64,000 nt of DNA from Sanguinoderma infundibulare (lineage: Eukaryota; Basidiomycota; Agaricomycetes; Polyporales; Polyporaceae). A program made the position numbers and the translations under genes. Positions 19,928 to 29,900 of this stretch are shown here, one piece after another (positions within the stretch are counted from its first letter, which is position 1; every line of letters begins with the position of its first letter). The stretch covers positions 248,001 to 312,000 of the forward strand of contig JAVLRN010000002.1 in assembly GCA_032821775.1 (NCBI GenBank). The letters run 5' to 3'. Under the pieces are notes generated by a model. That model saw only the letters and a program-made list of their open reading frames with translations. It had not been told where the DNA came from and ran no database searches.

Positions 19928-20111
19928 TGTGTGGTAAAAATGGGGCATGCGGGAGGGAAGTGAGCGGGGGAAAAGACAGTCACGTTTGAACACTGATGCA
20001 AATGCATAAGGAACAGTGTGTCACAAGCAGGTCTAAATACATGAGCAAACAAGACTACAATATGTACGAGACAGGTGCAGGACATAAGACGAGATATAAG
20101 ATGAGGAATAA
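19928..20111 (-). repeat. 5' LTR remnant of the copia-type element
   Basis: It aligns without gaps to 15487-15670. The 12 differences are all transitions and 11 fall at CpG-type dinucleotides. The outer 60 bp of this LTR are missing because element B begins at 20112. Confidence 0.75.
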
Positions 20112-20236
20112 CTCTGGGAAAACCTCCCCAGGCTAATTTGGTAGAAGTACATCTAAAAAGTAGGAATTAGTTCTAAATTAGAGGATTAGTGACATTAGGT
20201 CTAGTTTAGACAGGTTACCCCATCTCATAGCAGGTA

Positions 20237-20310
20237 TTAGGAGGAATTAGGGATAAAGTAGCACTACTGTAGCACTACTATGGTGCTACTTTATCCCTAA
20301 TTCCTCCTAA
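20237..20310. repeat. Perfect 28-bp inverted repeat (hairpin) near the element B terminus
   Basis: 20237-20264 and 20283-20310 are exact reverse complements (28 of 28) around an 18-base loop. A decayed version is at about 18735-18825 in element A. Confidence 0.85.
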
Positions 20311-20469
20311 CAGTTGCTAGACTACAGGTTCAGTATCTCAGAGATTTGCTGGCTGTCCAGAACTTGCACACATCACATAGGAGATAGACATGAAAAGTGT
20401 ATATTGAGTGTAACTAATACATTGATGTAGCTAAGTTCAATGTTCAAGGACAAGTATTCAATGTCCTGA

Positions 20470-21180
20470 TTAGTGAAGAGAGGGCTCTCGACAAATGTAG
20501 AGACAACAATCCCCTTCTTGCTGTTGAGTGCACGGAGCAGGTCACCAGTAAAGCGAGTACCAGCATAGGCCATAGAGAGTGTTGCAGAGCCAGCACCCTC
20601 CTTGGCTTGGACAACTGCCAAACTGGATTCAGTGCACAAGCTTCTTGTAGACCTCGCCCGAGATACCCTTGCCATGTGGGGTCTGAGAAAGGAGAGGGAC
20701 GATGGATGCACCTGAGTGACCACCAACGATGGTGACGGGGATGTTCTTGGGGTCAGCACCAGCGAGGCCAGCGAGGAAGGGGTGGTGACACCGAAAATGT
20801 GAGCAGGGTCATAAACACCGACCTTCTCGAAGATTGCAGAGATGATGGGGATGGTGGAGTTGACGGGGTTGGAGATGATGAGGACGTGGGCCTTGGGGGA
20901 AACACGGGCGATGACAGCAGTGAGGTCATGGACAATGGACGCTTTGGTGTTGAAGAGGTCGTGACGAGTCATCTGCACGATGGTTCTCGGAGTTAAAATG
21001 GGATATGAAGAGATGAAGGGCCGAAAGCGAGTCTTACACCAGGCTAGATGAGGAGAGGTCGAAGGTCAGCAATTGAAACTGTAGTTGGCAGGTAGGAAGC
21101 ACGCATACCTTACGGGGGACACCAGCAGGGATGATGATGACGTCAGTGCCCTCAAGAGCTGGCGAGGGTCTAGGGAACTG
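20470..21180 (-). pseudogene. Malate dehydrogenase-like captured fragment
   Basis: The minus exon near 21180-21115 ends E-G-T-D-V-I-I-I-P-A-G-V-P-R-K, the conserved segment after the NAD-binding region. After an intron it continues with M-T-R-H-D-L-F-N-T, H-V-L-I-I-S-N-P-V-N-S-T, I-F-G-V-T-T, then a frame-disturbed part, and Q-A-K-E-G-A-G-S-A-T-L-S-M-A-Y-A-G. The first third (NAD-binding start) and the C-terminus are missing and the middle is frameshifted. Malate dehydrogenase interconverts malate and oxaloacetate; this copy is a non-functional passenger of element B. Confidence 0.75.
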
Positions 21181-22108
21181 GAAGGAAGTCGTAACTGCGA
21201 GTAGCAAGTAGTAGTGCACACAATCGGAGAGGATTGCAAGAGAGATGGATCCCGACAGCCCGAAAAATGACAGAAGGTGTGAAAGAAGCATAGAAAGCAC
21301 AGTGAGCACAACGAGGGGAGACAAGGAGCAAACAGGACTTACGGTGTGCGAGTGTGGGGATGATGGTGGAGGAGATGGTGGAAGATGACAAGGATGGAGT
21401 TGGGGATGAAGCCATTGTCGTTGGAGACGGCCTGGTCGAGTTTGTGGCAAGAGCGTTAGTTGGACAAGGGGGGAGCTGGGAAGCATTAAGCTCAGGGTTC
21501 CGGGCGTTCAGCACAGCAGGGATGGTGAAGGCGGGGGAGGAAATGAGAGACGTTACCGTGGCTCGAACTTCCCAGCTCCAGCTCGATGCCCTTGACAGAT
21601 GGCATCCGTGGCTTCTCTGCCCTCATACGCTTGCCCGACACAGGTAGCTTGTCATCAAGGTCGAGCTCTTTGCTCAAACGTTTCCGCTGCCATTGGCCAA
21701 AGGGTGAACTTAACGTTGGGGGGACGGCAGTCGACGTTGTCGACGTTATAGAGGGGGACATGTGCAAAGACACAGAGTGGTCGTACAAGCCCTCCCTTCA
21801 CATCTTTTTGGCAGGGTCCGGGAGCATTCTGAGTTGTTGACACTGGTGGTGTGCGACAATGAGTCCTCCATATCAAGTTCGAGGTCTGACAAGCGGTGTT
21901 TCTGTGAGATATGGTGGTGAGCAGGAGTAGGAATGTCAAAGGAGGTGTCATCCACTTCGCCACGTTCTGACTCGCCATCAACGAGCTCTGACTCGTCTTC
22001 TGACTCATCAAGGTCCTCTTCCTCCTCTTCCGTGATGGGCTGAATCGGGTTGCTGGATAGGTAGGTGAGGAGCACAAGGAGAGAGGTGACATGGCGAGTG
22101 GGAGGAGA

Positions 22109-22145
22109 CTCGATTTGGTGGCACATCACATGCCACCGAATCGAG
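22109..22145. repeat. Short palindrome related to the one at 17.4 kb
   Basis: Arms CTCGATTTGGTGGCA (22109-22123) and TGCCACCGAATCGAG (22131-22145) pair at 14 of 15 positions. The flanks (GCGAGTGGGAGGAGA and CATCTAAGACTTC) also match the 17.4 kb palindrome. Confidence 0.65.
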
Positions 22146-22149
22146 CATC

Positions 22150-22340
22150 TAAGACTTCAGCCATTCTCAATGCCTCCTAACGCCCTCCACCAGTGGCTCA
22201 GACTCGAGCCTATCCATGTAGACCACTGCTGCCCCGAGCACATGCACCACTTGGACCACGCTGGCGGGCCCTGTGTCGACAAAGGACTGCAAGACCGCCC
22301 AGAACCATAACCTCCCTATCCTGCCATTCGTCGAAGACCT
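22150..22340. repeat. About 190-bp fragment shared in inverted orientation with 39425-39620
   Basis: Both copies encode a related peptide, on the plus strand here and on the minus strand at 39.4-39.6 kb: W-L-R-L-E-P-I-H-V-D against W-L-G-L-E-P-I-R-V-R, followed by H-M-H-H-L-D-H-A-G-G-P against H-M-H-H-M-H-H-A-G-G-P. The source gene is not recognised. Confidence 0.65.
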
Positions 22341-22349
22341 TCGTATGTG

Positions 22350-22975
22350 CCCGACCCAAGCAACCCTGATGCAGCCCGGGAGGAACATCCCTCGCGAACC
22401 AAATGCAAGCTCATCACAGATGAGGAGGACCTGCAAAAGCTGCAGAGAGCTGCAAGGCTTGCCGGGGAGACATTGCAGTTTGCGGAGTTGCTGGCGCAGG
22501 TGAGTGCTTTGTGTATGCACAGAGAGGGTGAGGTGCGAGGTCGGCTGAGGCGAGCTAGCCAGGGAACCCAACAGACTTTGTCACATGGGCGTGCATGAAT
22601 TCATCCTTGAGCGTGGTGCGTACCCGTCCCTGCTGCTGTACAAGGGCTTCCCGAAGTCATGTTGTACTAGTGTGAACAATATTTTGGTGCACAGCATACC
22701 ATCTGTTTCCATTTGCGGTGCGAGGGGACTGAATGAACAGTTTTTTGTGTTCGTGCACATAGCCAGCTCCCTCAAGACAGCGACATTGTGGACGTGGACA
22801 TTACGGTCTATTTGGACAGCTTCCATGGTGACACATCCCGGACTTTCCTTGTTGGTGATGTCATGCATACACCTCACCTCTGCTCTGAGTCCCAGCACTG
22901 ACCCGTCATGCACAGGACAACAAAGGCAGAGAGATTGCCCGATCACCACCATGGCCGGCCAGGCTGCCACCTGAT
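22350..22975 (+). pseudogene. Methionine aminopeptidase type 1-like captured fragment
   Basis: Exon-like blocks in order: D-E-E-D-L-Q-K-L-Q-R-A-A-R-L-A-G-E-T-L (22404 onward), a donor near 22500, then E-R-G-A-Y-P-S-L-L-L-Y-K-G-F-P-K-S-C-C-T-S-V-N-N, an intron to about 22758, then D-S-D-I-V-D-V-D-I-T-V-Y-L-D-S-F-H-G-D-T and S-R-T-F-L-V-G-D-V. These include two metal-binding aspartates of the pita-bread fold (D-I-T-V and H-G-D-T). The C-terminal half is absent. It is a truncated copy within element B; the host enzyme removes N-terminal methionine. Confidence 0.75.
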
Positions 22976-23058
22976 GTGGGCACCACTCTCACCGCAACCA
23001 CACCCCTCAAGCTCACCGTCACTCTCACAACCACACATCTTACACCTCACTGACCAGC

Positions 23059-23325
23059 CATGGCCCGAACCAAGATCTGTAGATGCTTCATCTTTGCTAT
23101 TGTCTCCCGTCGTCTCCACATTGCTGCTGATGATGCCCTCGACAGCAAACTGCCCACAAGTCCACCGGTGGTGAGTATCGATATCAGACCTTGCCCGCCC
23201 TCACGCTGAGCTGCATTTGTCTTCCAGGTAAGGACCCCTGTAAAGAGCTCGCTACCAAGGCGGCGAGGAAGATGGTGACAGCTACAACTTTAACCCACAC
23301 AGGGCGACTTCGCTTACGCAGTCGA
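23059..23325 (+). pseudogene. Histone H3-like captured fragment
   Basis: ATG at 23059 gives M-A-R-T-K, the invariant H3 start. After about 170 bases of non-H3 sequence containing plausible intron borders, the frame has G-K-D-P-C-K-E-L-A-T-K-A-A-R-K, matching H3 residues around K14-K27 with a few changes, then diverges. Both pieces are short, but their order and exact L-A-T-K-A-A-R-K match support the call. The globular domain is absent, so it is a degraded passenger fragment. Confidence 0.6.
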
Positions 23326-23339
23326 TAAACAGAGTCAAA

Positions 23340-24696
23340 ACAATGGCATGCACGATGTTCCTGGCACCTGGAACATGCATCCCTCAATGAGCGCATCATC
23401 GTTAAGCATGAGCAGTTCTGCAGCTAGCACCCTAAGTCTGAGCCATAGGTGCTCGACTGTCTCGACATTGCTTTCTAAGGCTTGGTCTAGTGTTTGCATA
23501 CCCTCCGCCACACTGTGCTCATTCTCCCTCCTCCCCCCTTGCCTCGCACGTAGAAGTTGCAGCTCACATTCTTGCTTATCTTGATATATGTGGTTTATGT
23601 GTATTGTAGTGCATGTTTGTTGCTGTGTGTGTGTAGTGTAATGATGATGCTGTTCCTCGCTGTCATTTGAGTATGTTCCATTAAAATCACTGGAGTTGCT
23701 GTTCAGATGGCCATAACAAAACCCCAGTGTTGCCATCCAGACAGTCCTGGCCGGGCGCTCTGGTGTCAATATGTTTTCCGCCCGGCTGGCATTCATGAAT
23801 GCTCTCAGGCATCACCCGGTCGGGATGCCTGAAAAATATGCGGTTTTGGGGCAAGGTATATTTGCAGTCTGGCCGGTCCAGCGAAATACTTTATGATGTC
23901 ATCCGGCCAGAGCGCCTCACGAAACCATTGCCATGGTGTCTCTGGGCTCCTGGTGGTTCTGTGGATAGGCCGTCACTCACGAATTGTCCATGTTCAGACC
24001 ACCCGGCTGGGACACCTGGGTTCCTGATCAGGCTGGCCGGCCGGTGCAACAACTTCCCTCATACCTCCACCCGGCCGGATGTCTCTATCCCTGCCCCAAA
24101 CCACTATGCTGCTTAGTCATCCCTATTTTACAAGCTAGCCAGTGGGCTGTTGTAGCGGTCCAGCCAGTCCGAGTAAGTCACCACACTCACCATCCACCCG
24201 GTATTCTGAGGTATCTGCATCCACCCTCTGGCCGGTCATTGCGTAGGTGGGTCAACCACACCGGCCGGGGACACTGGACCCCAGGCAGTAGTGTCCAGTT
24301 GGTGGAGACATAGCAGTCACTGCTGCCTGCCCGGCCACGCGAGATATATGCATCTATGCTCCGGCCGCTATGCACGTCATTGTGTCAGTCGGCCTCTTCC
24401 ATACGAGGATCACCTGAGATACATGTACAGGCACCAACAACCATTTTGGAGAAAGGTTGCAGTCACCATATGCTTGGGTTTGGAGTTCTGGAAGTCGGGA
24501 GCACGGGACGTGGAAACTGATGTAAATGGCGATGGGGTGGGCTACAGGAGGAACCAATCAATGATCACATGGCGGTCCGAAGCCCGTTGTGCCTGACACA
24601 AGGAATAGAGGCACCACCCATGGCCAGGTTGACTGTCATTACCCCAAGACATGTCCCCAACTCCAGCTTGTCCTGACCCACCTCCGGTGACGACCC
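23340..24696. repeat. Repeat region with CCGGCCGG-type motifs, no clear gene
   Basis: Frequent CCGGCCGG, CCGGCCAG and CCGGCTGG motifs, with exact octamers at 24037, 24071 and 24261. One minus frame (23796-23335) has a helical Leu-rich end but no recognised domain. Confidence 0.4.
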
Positions 24697-25779
24697 ATGG
24701 AGCCTCTGCGATTGTCCATCATCGGCCATGCCGGCACCGACATCACCACCCTGAACACCTTCCAGGATGTCATAGATCAGATAACAAGCACCCCCATGTT
24801 TGAAAGTGTCGATAACTACGAGAGCGCTATCTCTCAATTTATGCTCGCTCTCCGTGCTGTTAAGCCCGACACTAATCTGGACGAATACTTCCAACGCATC
24901 TATGGCCACCTGCAGTGCTGCGCCGCGCATCATGAACACCTATTGAACATCTTTTCAAACCAATACACTGCAGAAACACGCGAGAGGACCTTCGGTGAGG
25001 CCCAGATGAACTTTTGAAGGTCATTGGTCCTGCAAGAATGGGAACATCGCCGCAAGGAGCAGTTGGAGCTGAATCGCGCAGTGGGAGAGCTGGTGGCTCT
25101 GGCGGACTTGGACAGGGCGGTCGACGTGGACAGGAACACCACCGACCAGCTTCTGCATTGCAAGCAGGTCTTTAAGCGTGAGTTAGACCTATGTACGTGC
25201 CCCAACACACTTCAGAATCATGCACTAAATGAAATCCCAGTCGTTAATAACCATGCTGGACGAGTCTATGAGAACGGTGGACGCCACTCCCTGCCTGCAT
25301 GGGACTTGGGAGTCGATGAGGCCCAGATGGACTTCTTGAGGGCAACGGTGCTGCAAGAACACGAACGTCTCTACAGGGAGGAGCTGGAGCGGAATGGGGC
25401 AGCGGGACAGGCAGGACAGGCGGGGACTGTGGCAGAGTTGGCCAGGGCGGTCAATGCAGACAGGAACACCACTGACAAGCTTCTGTGTGTCAAGGAGGTC
25501 TTTAAGGGCGAGTTAGACCGATGTATGTGCCCCAACACACTGCAGAATGACACACTGAATGAAATCCCAGTTGTCAATAGCTGTACCAGAGGAGTAGACA
25601 GGATGAGACGAGAGCGCGTGGAGTTCGGGTGGGGGGATGCGATGGTGCACATACAGTCTGACCAGCTGTGGGGCACACTGCCTCCGGACAGGACCCAGGC
25701 TGACTGGCCATGGGGGAGGCCCTGGAAGGTCTCCCGGCTGAACGGGGACAACGGCTATAGCAGATGGGGGACCATATGA
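24697..25779 (+). pseudogene. Protein with two tandem internal units, one in-frame TGA
   Basis: The frame from ATG 24697 is open to 25779 except for a TGA at 25014-25016. The N-terminal 95 residues are unique. Then two related units of about 100 residues follow: the first begins E-A-Q-M-N-F-stop-R-S-L-V-L-Q-E and the second E-A-Q-M-D-F-L-R-A-T-V-L-Q-E. Each contains A-V-D/N-(V/A)-D-R-N-T-T-D and ends C-P-N-T-L-Q-N, then L-N-E-I-P-V-V-N. The first unit carries the stop where the second has Leu. Family not recognised; the position among transposon repeats suggests a mobile-element gene. Confidence 0.5.
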
Positions 25780-26955
25780 GCAGGCAAGTCTCATCCACAT
25801 TGCAACCACGGACACCGCAGACCATCTCGTATTTTGCTACATATTGCAATTCACATGATCTGGGCTTCTGCCAGCACCTTCTGCGTGATGTTTGACAGGG
25901 CCTCTATGATGCCGCCTGCTCCCAGGGATAAAGTGATGTCATAGGCCATGCATCGAATATGAGATCATTGATGCAGACGAAGTGACACACAGTTCAGGAT
26001 GTCAGAAAGCAGTGCTATATGTGATGAAGCTCTTCACAACGATGTACATGGATTGATCTATTGGTCACTGGATGTGTCGCAATCAACAGCCTATCTGTCT
26101 CCGAATGCCTGGATGCGCTCCGAGCATACCAGTCAGCCTGGGGCACCTCGTCTTCGACCATGGACGGCATTCGGGACATTCGCCGGTACCAGTATCGTCC
26201 GGCCAGTGAGCATTGCACGGGGACCAGTCTTGTCCGGCTGGTGAGTGTTGCGCTGGTACTATTCCTGTCTGGCCAGTGAGCGTTGCGCAGGTACTATTCC
26301 CGTCTGGCCGGTGAGCATAGCGTATGGGTCTCCATGGTATGCTCGCACAAGGTGCCACTGATCTTGACCCTCGTGCAGAAGACATTGCAAAACTCCTCCT
26401 GCACCCTCCATAGGCCTCGCACTGCTCCGCGTGAGGGCCATTCCCCAGGGCAGTGTTCACCGCATCCGTGAACACGGGGCTGAGCTGAATGGTGTCTGAG
26501 ATCGATGCCGTCTCTGTGTTCTTATAGCTGGACTCTTTTGAGTACCATGGGCTGGCTGTCACGGTGAATATGAGAATATTAGCAATGTTCAATCTTCGTT
26601 GTGCAACACTTGTACCTATTTGCGCAACCGGCTGGACGTTCACCACCTGAACACTAGCTCGCCAGCCCAGTGACACTCTCAGTCACCGGGTATGCATTCT
26701 GCGACACTGTCACATGGGCGCATTCGACGCGCTTTCGGACGAAATGTAGACGCCTAGTCTCAACTCGGGCACAGGAAGTGGAACCTCCCGGACGTCAGCT
26801 ACTGAGGTGGAGCAGACAGTCACAGAGCCAGAGAGTGCGGATGCAAAGCCCAGAGGAAAGCAGGGTTGCTTCAGGAAGATTGAGGAAGATAGCACCCGCG
26901 TCACATACAACCAAGTTCTGGCGCTAAACTTCGTTGCCCTTCCTTTTCACCCACC
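25780..26955. other. Repeat-rich intergenic region
   Basis: No supportable gene. It contains the 35-bp tandem repeats at 26186-26325 and, near its right end (26807-26955), the upstream region of the gene starting at 26956. Confidence 0.4.
26186..26325. repeat. About 35-bp tandem repeat, four units
   Basis: Units start at 26197, 26232, 26266 and 26302 with GTCCGGCCAGTGAGC or variants, spaced 34-36 bp, each followed by a gcgctggtactattcc-like segment. Confidence 0.7.
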
Positions 26956-29900
26956 ATGTCCCAGGACGAGTTCGGAGAGCTTTACTGCCACTGGGTCAGT
27001 AGCCCCTCTAACCAGTCCTTGTCCGACTGTCCTCCGGAGTTCCTGGCCCTCCTCCGCAGCTGCAGCGACTTCTCCCAACTTCCTGACTCAGAATTTGAGG
27101 TGTTCTGGGCCTTCCTCCACAGACAGGTGGCTAATGGCCGGATCTCGCAGTCCGAGCTCAATGGTTTCATCTCACAATACTCTACTATCTCGCACGCATT
27201 GAGGTACGACTTCTATGTCACCACTTTTCTCGAAGCTGAACAGGAACTGGAGGCTGCTGACACCGAGTTCCATCGTCTCCAACCGGACGACAGAAACAGC
27301 GATGACAGCAACAGGGATGATAGCAACAGCGACGACAGCACTGGCTCCCCTCTTCATTGTGCTCGTGTGGCACTGCGTAATGCACAGCACAGTGTTAGGC
27401 TTGCAGATGAGGAATCCACTCGGGCTCACCGTGCCTGTACATTCATTCCTGTAACCTATGCCCGTCCTTCTCAGCTGACATTCTTCTGCAGATCAAGACA
27501 TCTTGAGCAACCACACCTTCGATTTGATCAGATTCCTGGTGACCGCCAGCCACCCATTCCGCACAGTGCCTGCTCCCAGCGGCTCTTCTGAGTCCGGAGC
27601 CATGCCTGGGTTGAACTTAAGGCCTCCGCCTCCACCCTCGACCTCTGCCACCAGGCCAACGTCATTGATGTCCACCTCTGGTCGCAGGGCGCACACTCCC
27701 AGACTGGTTCCTCGGGACACGCCCAACTCTGAAGACTGTCTCCAGGCCGCTGTGGATGCTGGGGATGATTCAGGGGAACAAGACGAGCTCACCCCTGAGG
27801 CGTTGCAGTACGAATGGGATAATCAGTTGTTGACCTGGGACACCGATTCAGTATGTGGTCTCTTTCAATTCCTTTGACATGTAGCTCTAAGGCTGAACGT
27901 GGGTATGGGTTCCTTGCAGGTATACCTATATATACCTGGATCTGGACCTGTGGGTATGGGTCTTGTGGGTATGAGTACCTGGTGCATGGGTCAGGCACAG
28001 ATCCAGGTCAGAGGTTTTGAGGCCATGGGTTACCTCCAGGTTACCCACAGGTTTTTCCAAAAAGATAAGCAGTCTGTATGTCTTCAATAAGTGGTCTATA
28101 TAATCTATTTGCCTATAATAAATGCAGTAGAAACTGTTTCTTTGATTGAACTATGATACTTGGTGTATTGTCTTCAGCCTTCTCTTCAGCCTATGCAGGT
28201 GCTCAAACCTTGCACCTGATCTGGAGTTTAAGGTGTTCAAGTTTCTGACCATCAAAGAGCTTCTTACAATTAAACCTGTGTCTAAGGAGTGGCAGAAAGT
28301 GATATACCTGCCCAAAGGACATAATTGAGTGAATATTTCACACAAAACAGCTTTAACTTGTGTGTATTTTGGTGGGTCTTGCAGGTATCCATAGGTACAG
28401 GTCTTTATGTGGGTAAACCCATGGGTACAGGTCAAAGATCCGTGGGTATGGGTCAGTACAGGTCTTGACCTGTGCAGGTCCAGGTCAAGCCCTCTGAGGT
28501 TCCAATACCCACAGGTACAGGTCCAGGTCGACCCACAGGTGACCCACGTTCAGCCTTATGTAGCTCACACACATCCTAGTGCAACAATTGCTACCTGCAT
28601 GGTAGCCCATGTCTGCCCAGCTACGACCAGGGGCATGTTGTTTGTCACCAATGCTGCGAGGTGCATCTCAAGTGCACGCACTTTGGCCGTAATCCTCGTG
28701 GTGAGCTCAAGGGGACAGATCACAACAAACCCTGGGCTCGGTTCAACGGCAAGGGCCATTCCATTTGGACCAGTCTTCCCAGCCACATGCGGCCTTGGGT
28801 TGAGAGTGCCCTGTGTGCGATTGAGGGCTCGCCGGCTGCCAGTTGCCCCACCATCCACAATGAGCGCGCCCTCCTTGACACTCTCCACAGCGGCCAGTAT
28901 CAGCTGGCAGCCAAGGGCCCGATGCGTTACATCTACGACCCTGTGTCCCTTCAGCAGTTCCAGGTCCGCAGGTTTCCTCCTCCGGAAGAACAGCCTCATG
29001 CTAGGTTGAAGGACCAACCCCCTACTGCTTCCGGCACAGACACCACAGGTGGGTCCAGCGCTCTTCCTCGCGCCTCCGGATCCAACGGCAAACGTAGCGA
29101 GCGTGCCCCGACGGCTTCCACATGGATCATGGGAAAGAAACGAGCTGCCGATTTCTCATGGCCCACCCAACCCCGCCAGCATTGGCGAGTTGACTGACAG
29201 GTGCAGGAGTGCCTCGCAGCCGCCGATGCCCGGCAGCAGGGCCCCCCATTGTCTCCCCCCCCATCATTGCCCACCTGTGCCCGTCGGCATCAGCCAGTTG
29301 ACCTGAAGACGCGTGAGCGCCTCGCCGCTGAGGCACTGGCAGCTCAATTCACTGGGCACATTGCAGCCGCCGATGCCCCCCAGCAGAACCCCCCATCCTC
29401 AGGCCCCGCGTTGCCCTCTGTGCCACCCCGCCGAGTCGTCATCCAATCTGATTCCACCCTGTTTGCACATCACCTCATTGCCATTCACAATGAGCACCAA
29501 GTCCTCCTCGGCCATCAGGCCATCCAGGCTCGCCAGTGCCAGTTTCTTGAGGACGAGGAGGAACACTTGACCGGGCTTCCGTATGGCATGTTTCAAAACA
29601 TCAAGGCCCGGCTGGAGGCCCCACGCATGGGGTCCAATCAAAGTCTACCCATCCGGCGCAACCCCACCACATCTGTGCCACATTCCTCGACCTCCGGACT
29701 CCGCCTTCTCGTCGAAGATGACTCTGATGTGTTCACTTCCCACATCATTGCCATTCGCGCTGACTGCGGTGTCGTCATCAAAAACCAGCACCTGTTGCAA
29801 ACCCACCACTCGCGTCTCGAGGAAGACGAGTGTCACCTCACTGGGCTGGAATTTGGGGAGTTCCAGAACCCCCACATCGAAGAATATGATATTGATGTCA

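Larger units (their letters stand above)
15487..20111 (-). mobile_element. Copia-type LTR element carrying only gag, split by a TIR element
   Basis: On the minus strand the order is 5' LTR remnant (20111-19928), leader, N-terminal gag (about 19238-18945), inserted TIR element (about 18955-16284), C-terminal gag (16283-15861), a purine tract (gaggggg at about 15736-15731) and the 3' LTR (15730-15487). No protease, integrase, reverse transcriptase or RNase H is present, and the space between the gag stop and the 3' LTR is only about 130 bp. The element therefore looks like a non-autonomous gag-only element. Its 5' LTR is itself truncated at 20111 by a second TIR element. Confidence 0.7.
20112..23340. 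mobile_element. TIR element B carrying host gene fragments (right end not found)
   Basis: It begins at 20112 with CTCTGGGAAAACCTCCCCAG, the same terminus as element A, directly abutting the broken LTR. Its first 320 bp are an inverted copy of the right end of element A. It then carries pieces resembling malate dehydrogenase (minus), an unidentified acidic region, a palindrome, a repeat shared with 39.4 kb, methionine aminopeptidase (plus) and histone H3 (plus). I did not find the matching right terminus or the rest of the LTR, so the right border is a guess. Confidence 0.5.

Noticed and set aside
16284..23340. Elements A and B as Helitrons
   Set aside because: They capture genes, as Helitrons do, but have terminal inverted repeats and no replication-helicase gene; I could not confirm a 3' CTRR end with hairpin.
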